From contig NZ_JABWRJ020000001.1 of the NCBI RefSeq assembly GCF_014268935.2, positions 186,001 through 250,000 on the forward strand: a DNA stretch of 64,000 nucleotides. Direction: 5' to 3'. The notes beneath the pieces are model-generated. The model was not told where the DNA came from. It did no database searches and was given only the letters and a program-made list of their open reading frames with translations. The position numbers were made by a program, and so were the translations under genes. Below are positions 17,820 through 26,018 of the stretch, piece by piece. How positions within the stretch are numbered: position 1 is the stretch's first letter; each line of letters begins with the position of its first letter. This stretch comes from Pseudomonas peradeniyensis (GTDB lineage Bacteria; Pseudomonadota; Gammaproteobacteria; Pseudomonadales; Pseudomonadaceae).

Positions 17820-18044
17820 TCATGCGGTCAGCGACTGGCGGGTACGCTCGATCACCGCCTGCAGCGGTTCGGCCCGGTTGTATTGTTCCGGGTAGAGGCG
17901 CTCGCTGTGGCAGGCGATGCCATGCTCGTCGACCAGGGTGAAGCTGAAGCTGCCCTTGCGAGGGGCAACGATAAGGCACTTCAGTGGGGCGAAGGCCTGG
18001 GAAAGGGTGCCAAAGGCAGCCTGGATCTGTTGATGGTTACTCAT
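17820..18044 (-). CDS. DUF3509 family protein
   Basis: The 74-residue product, starting MSNHQQIQAAFGTLSQAF, looks like the Pseudomonas-restricted DUF3509 family: a short alpha/beta domain with the VAPRKGSFSFTLVDEHG strands and a final helix containing VIERTRQSL. AGGAA precedes the ATG at 18044; a longer in-frame start at 18089 has no ribosome site. Function of the family is unknown. It precedes a long geneless interval. Confidence 0.75.
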   Translation of the reverse strand: MSNHQQIQAAFGTLSQAFAPLKCLIVAPRKGSFSFTLVDEHGIACHSERLYPEQYNRAEPLQAVIERTRQSLTA

Positions 18045-18742
18045 ATTGTTGGATGTTCCTGCGTAAGACACGGTGTTTGATCCGTGCACAATAGAAACGT
18101 TCCAGTGACGTCTTTATTAAGGAGACGCAGAACCTGACTGGAACAGGGCAGCCAGAGGGGCGCATGCATTAGGTGGGCGCTGGGCTGACTGGTAGGTACG
18201 ACAGAAGGCAGGCGACACACCGACACCAGGGTTCTGGGCGTCGGGGAAGATCCTGATCAATCTGAAACGTGATTCGTGCTGGGCAGGGTCTGCCGAGTGA
18301 ATCATCGAATGGGCCGGTCCCGATGGGGCAGCGTCTGCTCGTTGTGGAGCGTTGGGCTGCAGGGACTGAGTGGCCAGAATGACTTCAGCTGGGTACTAAC
18401 GGGGCGCAACCCTACACGAACTTTTCGGGGTTGGCAAGCTTTTGGCTTTTCTGGCGGGAAGCCGACCATTATGTCGTCAATCGCGCCTGCTGTGAAGAGG
18501 GGGAAATGCCCGCCCAATTGCCCGTCTGTACCGTTTTCGTGCACTGCGATGCCGTTTGTTGGTGCAGTTGTACACACTCGGCTGAACAGTTGTAACCCTC
18601 CTGCAACATCCTGTGGACGGCTCGCCAATGACTTGACTGGGGGCTTAAGTCAATGAAAAAAAACACTAATTTATGCTGGTGAAAAAATCGACAGTTTGAC
18701 TGAAAGCCCCATTTCACAGGGGTTTGCGGGCTGCCTCAAGGG

Positions 18743-18780
18743 GTTGTCCACCGAGTTATCCACAGGTTCTGTGGATTGTC
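18743..18780. promoter_or_regulatory. Cluster of DnaA boxes arranged as a palindrome
   Basis: TTATCCACA at 18756-18764 is a perfect consensus DnaA box. It forms half of ATCCACAGGTTCTGTGGAT (18758-18776), an exact inverted repeat with a three-base centre, so a near-consensus box faces it on the other strand. TTGTCCACC lies 12 bases to the left. This resembles DnaA titration or reactivation sites rather than an origin: no DUE-type AT repeats or dnaA/dnaN/gidA neighbours are seen. Confidence 0.5.
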
Positions 18781-18822
18781 CCGGGCGCTTGCTCTAGTAC
18801 GGGCGTGCCAGCTGTTTCATCG

Positions 18823-18835
18823 ATTGTCCGACAAT
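18823..18835. promoter_or_regulatory. Palindrome ATTGTCCGACAAT, possible operator
   Basis: A perfect 13-base palindrome with a single central base, about 150 bases before the Sel1-like gene. The TTGTC/GACAA halves resemble sites bound by GntR-type regulators. No cognate regulator is adjacent, so this is symmetry-based inference. Confidence 0.3.
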
Positions 18836-18985
18836 TGGTGGGTGAGGGTGGCATGGGCATTTTCCCTGGGAAAACGTCAAGAAAAAATCATGGAAAAAAA
18901 TGTCGATCAGCCGAAAGTCGCTCGGGCCAGTCCACAAAAAATGGAGTAGAGTGGCGCGCCTCTCGAGTCACCCTTGCTGTTGGTC

Positions 18986-19405
18986 ATGAAGCTTCGCGGT
19001 AAACACTTCGCCAGTCCTGATGCCTCGTCATCGCTGCCTTCCCCCAAGCGCTTTTCCCTGAAAGTGGCCCTGTGGCTGCTCGATAGCCCACGCCTGGGCG
19101 ATAAACCCAGCGTCAAGCACCTGGCCGGGCGCATGCTCAAGCAGCCGGCGCGCCAGGGCGTGGTGGTGGCCCAGAGCCGCCTGGGGCAGATGCTCTGCCG
19201 CGACTGCGGCAATGCCCGCGACCGGCGCATCGGCCATGAACTGCTGCGCCAGGCGGCCCGCGCCGGCGATCGCCGGGCCCAGTTGGAATATGGCCGCTTG
19301 TGCCAGGCCCAGGAGCCGGAGCAGGCTCGCTACTGGCTGGAGCTGGCGGCGGGGCAGGGCTCGCAAGAGGCGCGGCGGTTGTTGCGCCAGTGGTTCGGTG
19401 GTTAG
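18986..19405 (+). CDS. Sel1/TPR-like repeat protein
   Basis: The 139-residue protein has a basic, flexible N terminus (MKLRGKHFASPDASSSLPSP) followed by two Sel1-like helical repeats: GHELLRQAARAGDRRAQLEYG and YWLELAAGQGSQEARRLL are read in successive blocks. Sel1 repeats mediate protein contacts. No signal peptide or enzyme motif is seen. The ATG at 18986 follows a weak ribosome site; the leading in-frame start at 18974 would add MLLV only. It is a single gene before a REP pair and rmuC. Confidence 0.7.
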   Translation: MKLRGKHFASPDASSSLPSPKRFSLKVALWLLDSPRLGDKPSVKHLAGRMLKQPARQGVVVAQSRLGQMLCRDCGNARDRRIGHELLRQAARAGDRRAQLEYGRLCQAQEPEQARYWLELAAGQGSQEARRLLRQWFGG

Positions 19406-19427
19406 CGGAGTATCAATCCTCGCGTTC

Positions 19428-19550
19428 CCCCTGTAGGAGCGGCCTTGTGCCGCGAAAGGGCCGTGCAACGGCCCCAGGGTTCAGCGTTGACGCAAAGATC
19501 GCTGGGGCCGCTTCGCACCCCTTTCGCAGCACAAGGCCGCTCCTACAGGG
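19428..19550. repeat. REP pair (CTGTAGGAGCGGCCTTGTGC type)
   Basis: CCCTGTAGGAGCGGCCTTGTG with GCGAAAGGG at the left is mirrored at the right end (CACAAGGCCGCTCCTACAGGG). It separates the Sel1-like gene from rmuC and resembles the element at 9483-9626. Confidence 0.9.
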
Positions 19551-19623
19551 GGCACCGACCAGGCAACCCTGCCACCAGGCTGATAAGCTGCGCAGCATTC
19601 GTCAACGTTCGATCGGGGTAAGC

Positions 19624-21096
19624 ATGACAGTGGATCTGACCAGCATTCTGCTGGGCTTGGTGGCGGGCGCCGTGCCCTGCCTGGGCTGGGTCATGCAGGT
19701 GCAGCGCGGCCAGGGCGCGCGCAAGGCCGAGCAGGCCTTGCTCGAAGAACGCCTGAATGCCGCCCAGCTGACCCAGGCCGGCCTGCAGGCCCAGTTGGAG
19801 GCCAGCCGCGACGAGATCAGCGACCTCAGCGAGGCCAACACCGTCAAGCAGACCCAGCTGGCCGCCCAGGGACGTGAATTGGAACTGCTGCAGATCGACC
19901 GCGACAACGCCCGTGACGCCGCCCATGCCTGGCACCTGGAGCGCGCCAACCGCGAGGCCGAGCTGCGCCGCCTCGAGGCCCAGACCGCACGCCTGGAGGC
20001 CGAGCTGCGTGAACAGCAGGAGAGCCACCAGCAACGCCTCGAGGACTTGCAGGAAGCCCGTGACACCCTGCGCGCGCAGTTCGCCGACATGGCCACCAAG
20101 ATCTTCGACGAGCGCGAGCAACGCTTCGCCCAGACCAGCCAGCAGCACCTGGGCCAATTGCTCGACCCGCTCAAGGAGCGTATCCACGCTTTCGAGAAGC
20201 GCGTCGAGGAAAGCTACCAGCAGGAGGCCCGCGAGCGCTTCTCCCTGGGCAAGGAACTCGAGCGCCTGCAGCAGCTCAACCTGCGCCTGTCCGACGAGGC
20301 CACCAACCTCACCCAGGCGCTCAAGGGCCAGAAGACCCAGGGCAACTGGGGCGAGCTGATCCTGGAGCGGGTGCTGGAGCACGCAGGCCTGGAGAAGGGG
20401 CGCGAGTACCAGACCCAGGTCAGCCTGCGCAGCGCTGACGGCGAGCGCTTCCAGCCTGACGTGCTGATCATGCTGCCGGGCGACAAGCAGGTGGTGGTGG
20501 ATGCCAAGGTCAGCCTGACGGCCTACCAGCAGTTCGTCGGCAACAACGACGAAGCCGCGCTCAAGCAGCACGTGCAGTCACTGCGCAACCACGTCAAGGG
20601 GTTGTCGAGCAAGGACTACAACCGCCTGGAAGGCCTCCACAGCCTCGACTTCGTGCTGCTGTTCGTGCCCATCGAAGCGGCCTTCTCGGCGGCGCTGCAG
20701 GCCGAGCCCAACCTGTTCCAGGAGGCCTTCGACCGGCAGATCGTGATCGTCAGCCCGACCACCTTGCTCGCCACCCTGCGGGTGATCGACAGCCTGTGGA
20801 AGCAGGAGCGCCAGGGGCAGAACGCCCGGGAGATCGCCGAGCGCGCCGGCTGGCTGTACGACAAGTTCGTGCTGTTCATCCAGGACCTGGACGAGCTCGG
20901 CGCGCGCCTGGCCCAGGTGGACAAGGCCTACGCCGCGGCGCGCAACAAGCTGTGCGAGGGGCGCGGCAACCTGGTCAGCCGCAGCGAGCAGCTCAAGCTG
21001 CTCGGTGCCCGGGCCAGCAAGAGCCTGCCGGCCGATTTGATCGAGCGCGCCCTGAGCGACGAGGCGCTTACTGAACCAGGCTCAGATGCCGATTGA
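19624..21096 (+). CDS. rmuC: DNA recombination protein RmuC
   Basis: The 490-residue product has an N-terminal membrane anchor (ILLGLVAGAVPCLGWVMQV), a long coiled coil from about residue 35 to 230 rich in Glu, Arg and Gln, and then the RmuC nuclease-like domain with KTQGNWGELILERVLEHAGL, PDVLIMLPGDKQVVVDAKVS (D...D.K of the PD-(D/E)XK type) and LDFVLLFVPIEAAF. In other bacteria RmuC limits DNA inversions. The upstream open frame to 19300 is not part of the gene. Its 3' end overlaps that of the convergent kinase gene by 29 bases. Confidence 0.95.
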   Translation: MTVDLTSILLGLVAGAVPCLGWVMQVQRGQGARKAEQALLEERLNAAQLTQAGLQAQLEASRDEISDLSEANTVKQTQLAAQGRELELLQIDRDNARDAAHAWHLERANREAELRRLEAQTARLEAELREQQESHQQRLEDLQEARDTLRAQFADMATKIFDEREQRFAQTSQQHLGQLLDPLKERIHAFEKRVEESYQQEARERFSLGKELERLQQLNLRLSDEATNLTQALKGQKTQGNWGELILERVLEHAGLEKGREYQTQVSLRSADGERFQPDVLIMLPGDKQVVVDAKVSLTAYQQFVGNNDEAALKQHVQSLRNHVKGLSSKDYNRLEGLHSLDFVLLFVPIEAAFSAALQAEPNLFQEAFDRQIVIVSPTTLLATLRVIDSLWKQERQGQNAREIAERAGWLYDKFVLFIQDLDELGARLAQVDKAYAAARNKLCEGRGNLVSRSEQLKLLGARASKSLPADLIERALSDEALTEPGSDAD

Positions 21097-24000
21097 GCAG
21101 GGCGCGCAGGGCCGCCGGCTTGACCGGCTTGGCCAGGTAGTCGAGGCCCGCGGCATGCACCAGGGCGATGGTCTCGTTGCGTCCGTCGGCGCTGATCACC
21201 ACCCCGGGCACTGGCTCGCCCAGGCGCGTTCGTAGCCAGCCCATCAGCCCGGTGCCGGTCTCGCCGTCATCCAGGTGGTAGTCCACCAGCGCCAGGTGCG
21301 GGCGCAGGCCCTTGCCGAGCAGGGCCTCGCATTCGGCCTGGTTGCGCGCGGTCCACACCTGGCAGCCCCAGCGGCTGAGCAGGCTGTTCATGCCGATCAG
21401 GATGCTGTCCTCGTTGTCCACGCACAGCACCTGCAGGCCGGCCAGTGGCTGCCCGGCCTGCTCGACGGGTGCGGGCGTCGCGGGCGCGGGGCTGTGGGCG
21501 ATGGGCACGCTGACGCGGAACACGCTGCCCTTGCCCGGCCAGGAGCGTACCTCCAGCGGATGCCCGAGCACCCGGCACAGGCCGTCGGCGATCGCCAGGC
21601 CCAGGCCCAGGCCCTTCTCGGCGCGGGTCTGGTGGCTGTCCAGGCGCTTGAACTCCTGGAAGATCACCTGCAGCTTGTCGTCGGCGATGCCCGGGCCGCG
21701 GTCCCACACCTCCAGCCACAGGCGTCCACTTTGACGCCGTGCGCCCAGCAGCAGCGGGCTCTTGCCGTAGCGCAGGGCGTTGGTGAGGAAGTTCTGCAGC
21801 ACCCGGCGCAGCAGCTTCATGTCGCTGTCCACCCGCAGGCGGCTGCCGCGTAGGCGGAACTCCAGGCCCTTCTCGGCGGCCAGCACCTTGAACTCGGCGC
21901 CGAGGGTGTCGAACAGCTCGTTGAGGGCGAAGGGCTTGATGTCGGGGGTGACCTTGCCGTTCTCCAGGCGCGAGATGTCGAGCAGGTCGCTGATCAGCTC
22001 CTCGGCCGAGCGCAGCGAGCTGTCCATGTGCTGCACCAGTTGCCGGGCCTCGTCGTTCATGGCCTCGGCCTGCTGCGACAGGGCGGCGGAGAACAGCCGG
22101 GCGGCGTTGAGCGGCTGCATCAGGTCGTGGCTGACGGCGGCGAGGAAGCGGGTCTTGGACTGGCTGACCGCCTCGGCGCGGCTCTTGGCCTCGGTCAGCG
22201 CCTGGTTGAGCTGCGACAGCTCGTGGGTGCGCTCGGCGACGCGCTGCTCCAGGCCCTCGTTGGAATCGCGCAGGGCCTGCTCGGCTTCGCGGAACGGGGT
22301 GATGTCGGTGAAGCTCATGACGAAGCCGCCGCCAGGCATCGGGTTGCCGATCAGCTCGATCACCCGGCCATTGGGGAACAGCCGTTCGGAGGAGTGGGCG
22401 CGGCCCTGGCGCATCCAGTGCAGGCGCCGCGCCACATGCACCTGGGCCTCGCCCGGGCCGCACAGGCCGCGCTCGGCGTTGTAGCGGATGATGTCGGCAA
22501 TCGGCCGGCCGACGCTGATCAGTCCGTCGGGGTAGTTGAACAGCTCCAGGTAGCGGCGGTTCCAGGCCACCAGGCGCAGGTTCTGGTCGACCACGCTGAT
22601 ACCCTGGTTGATGTTCTCGATGGCGCCCTGCAGCAGCGCGCGGTTGAACTGCAGCACCTCGCTGGCTTCGTCGGCGATACGCACCACGTCCTCGAGCTGC
22701 ATGTCGCGGCCTTCGATGGCGGCCTTGACCACGGCGCGGGTCGAGGAGGTACCGAGCACGCCGGCCAGCAGCCGTTCGGTGTGCTCGATCCAGTCGCCAT
22801 CGGCGTTCTGGTTGGGGTTGAAGCCCTTGCCCTGGCGGTAGGCGAAGCGGATGAAGCTTTGCCGGGCGCGCTCCTCGCCGACGAAGCGCGCGGCCAGCTT
22901 GAGCAGGTCGTCGATCTGCACCGCCAGCAGGGGTTTGCTGGAGGGACGGGCGCTGGTCTGCTGGCCGATGAAGCGCCCGGCCTGCCAGTGCTCGGAAACC
23001 CGTGTGCGGGACAGGATCGAGACCCAGGCGAACAGGGTGAAGTTGCCCGCCAGCGACAGCACCACGCCCTGGGTGAGCGGGGTGATCGGCAGGTTGAGCG
23101 GGTTGCCGTGCAGCCAGGCCAGCCCCGGGAACAACTGCAGCGACCAGCCCAGGCTGTGGGCGGCGATCGGCAGCACCAGGGTGTAGAACCACAGGAAGAT
23201 GCCGGCGGCCAGGCCGGCGAACACGCCGCGGCGGTTGGCCTGCTTCCAGTACAGCGCGCCGAGCATCGCCGGGGTCAGCTGGGTTACCGCGGCGAAGGCG
23301 ATCTGGCCGATGGTCGCCAGGCTCGCGGTGGAGCCGAGCAGGCGGTAGCTGACGTAGGCCAGCAGCAGGATGACGACGATGGTCACCCGGCGCACCGAGA
23401 GCATCCAGTGGCGGAACACCTCAAATGGTCGCTCGGCGTTGTTGCGCCGCAGCAGCCAGGGCAGCAGCATGTCGTTGGAGACCATGGTCGACAGCGCCAC
23501 GGCCTCGACGATGACCATGCCGGTGGCCGCCGAGGCGCCGCCGATGAACGCCAGCAGGGCCAGGCTGGGGTGAGCCTCCGCCAGCGGCAGGCTGATCACG
23601 AACGAGTCGGAGATCACCGTGCCCGGCAGCAGCATCTGCCCGGCCAGGGCGATGGGCACCACGAACAGCGCGGCCAGGGCCAGGTACAGTGGGAACACCC
23701 AGCGCGCCAGGCGCATGTCCTGGGGCTCGATGTTCTCCACCACGGTGACGTGGAACTGCCGCGGCAAGCAGATGATCGCCATCATCGCCACGGCGGTCTG
23801 CACCACCATCGACGGCCAGTTGATGGTCTCTTCCCAGTAGTCGCTCAGGTGCACCGACTGCTGGGCCTGGGTGAACAGGTCATCAAAGCCGTCGTACAGG
23901 TTGAACACCACGAAGGCACCCACGGCGAGGAAGGCCAGCAGCTTGACCAGCGACTCGAAGGCGATCGCCAGGACCATGCCGCGGTGGTGCTCGGTGACGT

Positions 24001-24544
24001 CCAGGCTGCGCGTGCCGAAGACGATGGCGAACAGCGCCAGCACCAGCGACACCACTAGCGCGGTGTCCTGCACCCGGCTGCCGGTGGCATCGGCGTTGGC
24101 GCCGATCAACAGGTTCACCCCCAGCACGATGCCCTTGAGCTGCAGGGCGATGTACGGCAGCACGCCGACCAGGCAGATCAGCGCCACCACCACCGCCAGG
24201 GTCTGCGACTTGCCGTAGCGGGCGGCGATGAAGTCGGCGATCGAGGTGATGTTCTGCTGCTTGCTGATCAGCACCATCTTCTGCAGCACCCAGGGCGCGA
24301 AGATCAGCAGCAGCACCGGGCCCAGGTAGATGGGCAGGAACGCCCAGAGCTGCTCGGCGGCCTGGCCGACCGCGCCGAAGAAGGTCCAGCTGGTGCAGTA
24401 CACCGCCAGCGACAGGCTGTACACCCAGGCGCGCAGGCGCGGCGGCAACGGCGTGCTGCGGCGGTCGCCATAGAAGGCGATGGCGAACATGATGGCCATG
24501 TAGGCCAGGGCGACCACGGCGATCAGCCCGCTGGACAACGACAT
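21068..24544 (-). CDS. crbS: Transporter-fused hybrid histidine kinase, CrbS/MxtR type
   Basis: The 1158-residue protein joins a sodium:solute symporter domain (residues about 1-500, roughly 13 helices), a STAC-like linker (about 545-640), a PAS domain (about 640-770), a coiled coil, a HisKA domain with LAAVSHDLMQPLNAARLFSA (His near 825), an HATPase with ALRYGKSPLLLGAR and GPGIADDKLQ, and a C-terminal receiver domain with LVDYHLDDGE. This is the layout of CrbS/MxtR, which with a CrbR response regulator controls acetate use in Pseudomonas and Vibrio. No response regulator gene adjoins. GGAG precedes the ATG. Its 3' end overlaps rmuC. Confidence 0.85.
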   Translation of the reverse strand: MSLSSGLIAVVALAYMAIMFAIAFYGDRRSTPLPPRLRAWVYSLSLAVYCTSWTFFGAVGQAAEQLWAFLPIYLGPVLLLIFAPWVLQKMVLISKQQNITSIADFIAARYGKSQTLAVVVALICLVGVLPYIALQLKGIVLGVNLLIGANADATGSRVQDTALVVSLVLALFAIVFGTRSLDVTEHHRGMVLAIAFESLVKLLAFLAVGAFVVFNLYDGFDDLFTQAQQSVHLSDYWEETINWPSMVVQTAVAMMAIICLPRQFHVTVVENIEPQDMRLARWVFPLYLALAALFVVPIALAGQMLLPGTVISDSFVISLPLAEAHPSLALLAFIGGASAATGMVIVEAVALSTMVSNDMLLPWLLRRNNAERPFEVFRHWMLSVRRVTIVVILLLAYVSYRLLGSTASLATIGQIAFAAVTQLTPAMLGALYWKQANRRGVFAGLAAGIFLWFYTLVLPIAAHSLGWSLQLFPGLAWLHGNPLNLPITPLTQGVVLSLAGNFTLFAWVSILSRTRVSEHWQAGRFIGQQTSARPSSKPLLAVQIDDLLKLAARFVGEERARQSFIRFAYRQGKGFNPNQNADGDWIEHTERLLAGVLGTSSTRAVVKAAIEGRDMQLEDVVRIADEASEVLQFNRALLQGAIENINQGISVVDQNLRLVAWNRRYLELFNYPDGLISVGRPIADIIRYNAERGLCGPGEAQVHVARRLHWMRQGRAHSSERLFPNGRVIELIGNPMPGGGFVMSFTDITPFREAEQALRDSNEGLEQRVAERTHELSQLNQALTEAKSRAEAVSQSKTRFLAAVSHDLMQPLNAARLFSAALSQQAEAMNDEARQLVQHMDSSLRSAEELISDLLDISRLENGKVTPDIKPFALNELFDTLGAEFKVLAAEKGLEFRLRGSRLRVDSDMKLLRRVLQNFLTNALRYGKSPLLLGARRQSGRLWLEVWDRGPGIADDKLQVIFQEFKRLDSHQTRAEKGLGLGLAIADGLCRVLGHPLEVRSWPGKGSVFRVSVPIAHSPAPATPAPVEQAGQPLAGLQVLCVDNEDSILIGMNSLLSRWGCQVWTARNQAECEALLGKGLRPHLALVDYHLDDGETGTGLMGWLRTRLGEPVPGVVISADGRNETIALVHAAGLDYLAKPVKPAALRALLNRHLSLVQ

Positions 24545-24664
24545 GCAAACTCCGGAGCAAAAATAGAAACGCGGTCCCGATCAATCAGTCTGGCACGCAG
24601 GGCGCGGTTCGTCAGCGCCGACCATGGTCGCAGTGGCAGGACGTCGCAGGGCCCCGCGATGGCA

Positions 24665-25846
24665 TCACTCGGGTCGGCGCGTCCCCAGCCAGTAGAACAC
24701 ACCTGCCAGTATCACCGACCCGATCAGCAGATAGAACACCGCCACCGGCACCAGGTGCCCCAGGGCGGCGCCCACCAGCACCGGCCCCAGTGCCGCGCCC
24801 AGATTGCCCAGGTTCTGTGCGCCGTAGTAGATACCGCGCAGGTGCTCCGGGGCGATCAGGTCGATGAACATGTACTCGGCGGGAATCACGATGATCTCGC
24901 CCAGGGTGAACACCAGCATCGCCAGGCACCAGGCCAGCGCCGTGCCGGCCAGGGAAAAGCCCAGCAGCCCGGCGACGAACAGGCCCATGCCGGCCATCAG
25001 CCAGGGCATCAGCCGGCGCCGGTCGATGCGCTTGCCGATCAGGTACTGCAAGGCGATCACCGTCACCGCGTTGGTGGTGACCAGGTAGCCGACCAGTCGC
25101 GCCGCTTCGGCGGGGTTGCGGGTCACCACCAGGTACTGCGACAGGTAGGCGGTGAACTGGCCGAACACTACCGCGCTGAGCACGCCGCCCAGGGTAAAGC
25201 ACACCAGCCGCCGGTCGCGCAGAAGGCCCAGCGCCACCTGGGCAAAGCCGGCACCGGGCTGTGGCCGGTCCTGGGGCTGCAGGTCGCGAACGCCCAGGCG
25301 CTGGTAGGCCAGGCACATGGCGAGGCCGATCAGCGCCGAGACCACGAAGGGCAGGTGGCCGTCCACCTCGATCAGGGCCACGCCGAGCATCGGCCCCACG
25401 GCGTAGGCGATGTTGCTCAGGGTGTACTTGATGGCGAACACCTCGGCACGCTGCTCCACCGGCAACAGGGCGCAGAAGGCGGCCTTGGCGGCGATGTCGA
25501 CCAGCGCCAGGGCCAGGTTGATCACCACCAGGCAGAAGAAGAACAGGGCGGCCGAGCGACTGGCGATGGCGCCGACGAAGGCCAGGGCGAACACCAGCAG
25601 GCTGGCGATCACCAGGGTATGGTTGCGCACGGTGTCGACCAGGTGCCCACCGTACAGGCTCAGCAGCGAGGCGACGATCAGCGCGCCGCCGATCACCAGG
25701 CCGATACGGCCGACCGAGAGCTGGAAATTGTCGGCCAGGTACACCACCAGGTAGGGCAGGGTGATCGCCCGGGCCATGGTCAGGGTGAAGGTGGTGAGCA
25801 GGAGCAGGCGTACCGGGTTGGGGTAGCGCTTGAGGGCGGTGAGCAT
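24665..25846 (-). CDS. MFS transporter, YfcJ/MdtH-like
   Basis: The 393-residue protein has about twelve hydrophobic segments and begins MLTALKRYPNPVRLLLLTTF. Loop motifs typical of major facilitators occur, such as GGHLVDTVRNHTLVIAS after the second helix and RIDRRRLMPWLMAG between halves. Substrate is unknown; the closest general class is a drug-proton exporter branch. It ends 120 bases downstream of the kinase start and reads in the same direction. It is divergent from the TDT gene with a shared promoter region that holds an operator-like repeat. Confidence 0.8.
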   Translation of the reverse strand: MLTALKRYPNPVRLLLLTTFTLTMARAITLPYLVVYLADNFQLSVGRIGLVIGGALIVASLLSLYGGHLVDTVRNHTLVIASLLVFALAFVGAIASRSAALFFFCLVVINLALALVDIAAKAAFCALLPVEQRAEVFAIKYTLSNIAYAVGPMLGVALIEVDGHLPFVVSALIGLAMCLAYQRLGVRDLQPQDRPQPGAGFAQVALGLLRDRRLVCFTLGGVLSAVVFGQFTAYLSQYLVVTRNPAEAARLVGYLVTTNAVTVIALQYLIGKRIDRRRLMPWLMAGMGLFVAGLLGFSLAGTALAWCLAMLVFTLGEIIVIPAEYMFIDLIAPEHLRGIYYGAQNLGNLGAALGPVLVGAALGHLVPVAVFYLLIGSVILAGVFYWLGTRRPE

Positions 25847-25918
25847 CGACAGGTCCTTGTCATTATTGTCATCAGGAAAACCGCGCCAAGCATATTCCAG
25901 AGCCTGTACGTTTAGCTA

Positions 25919-25942
25919 TATCTGTAAAACAGATAACAGATA
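25919..25942. promoter_or_regulatory. Operator-like repeat TATCTGT-AAA-ACAGATA plus third half-site
   Basis: TATCTGTAAAACAGATA (25919-25935) is an exact inverted repeat with seven-base arms, immediately followed by another ACAGATA (25936-25942). It lies in the AT-rich divergent promoter between the MFS and TDT genes. The pattern fits a dimeric regulator site with an extra half-site. A further AT-rich TTATATAGATATTC at 25955-25970 may be part of the TDT promoter. Confidence 0.5.
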
Positions 25943-26018
25943 GAGAAATTACCCGTTATATAGATATTCTTCGAGGGCATAAGATAAATCCACCTTACAC
26001 AAGGCCAGGAGACATCCC

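Larger units (their letters stand above)
18045..18985. other. 941-base interval without a recognisable gene
   Basis: No frame here has convincing coding character; those present are short and overlap on both strands. Composition is lower in GC than its surroundings and uneven. Seen features: a TTGACT/AGTCAA inverted repeat at 18633-18653 followed by an A-tract, the DnaA-box pair at 18756-18778, the palindrome ATTGTCCGACAAT at 18823-18835, and A-rich runs at 18885-18900 and 18940-18950. It may carry an sRNA or a long regulatory region; neither can be shown by eye. Confidence 0.5.

Noticed and set aside
18276..18656. A 126-codon open frame in the 941-base gap
   Set aside because: No ribosome site, no family resemblance, cysteine- and serine-rich mixed composition, and overlapping frames on the other strand. 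I treat the gap as non-coding.
18743..18780. Chromosomal replication origin
   Set aside because: Only two or three DnaA boxes, no AT-rich unwinding repeats, and none of dnaA, dnaN, rpmH or gidA nearby.
22028..24058. A 676-codon + strand open frame opposite the kinase gene
   Set aside because: It is antisense to the transporter and PAS regions of a clear CrbS-type protein and has shadow-frame composition.
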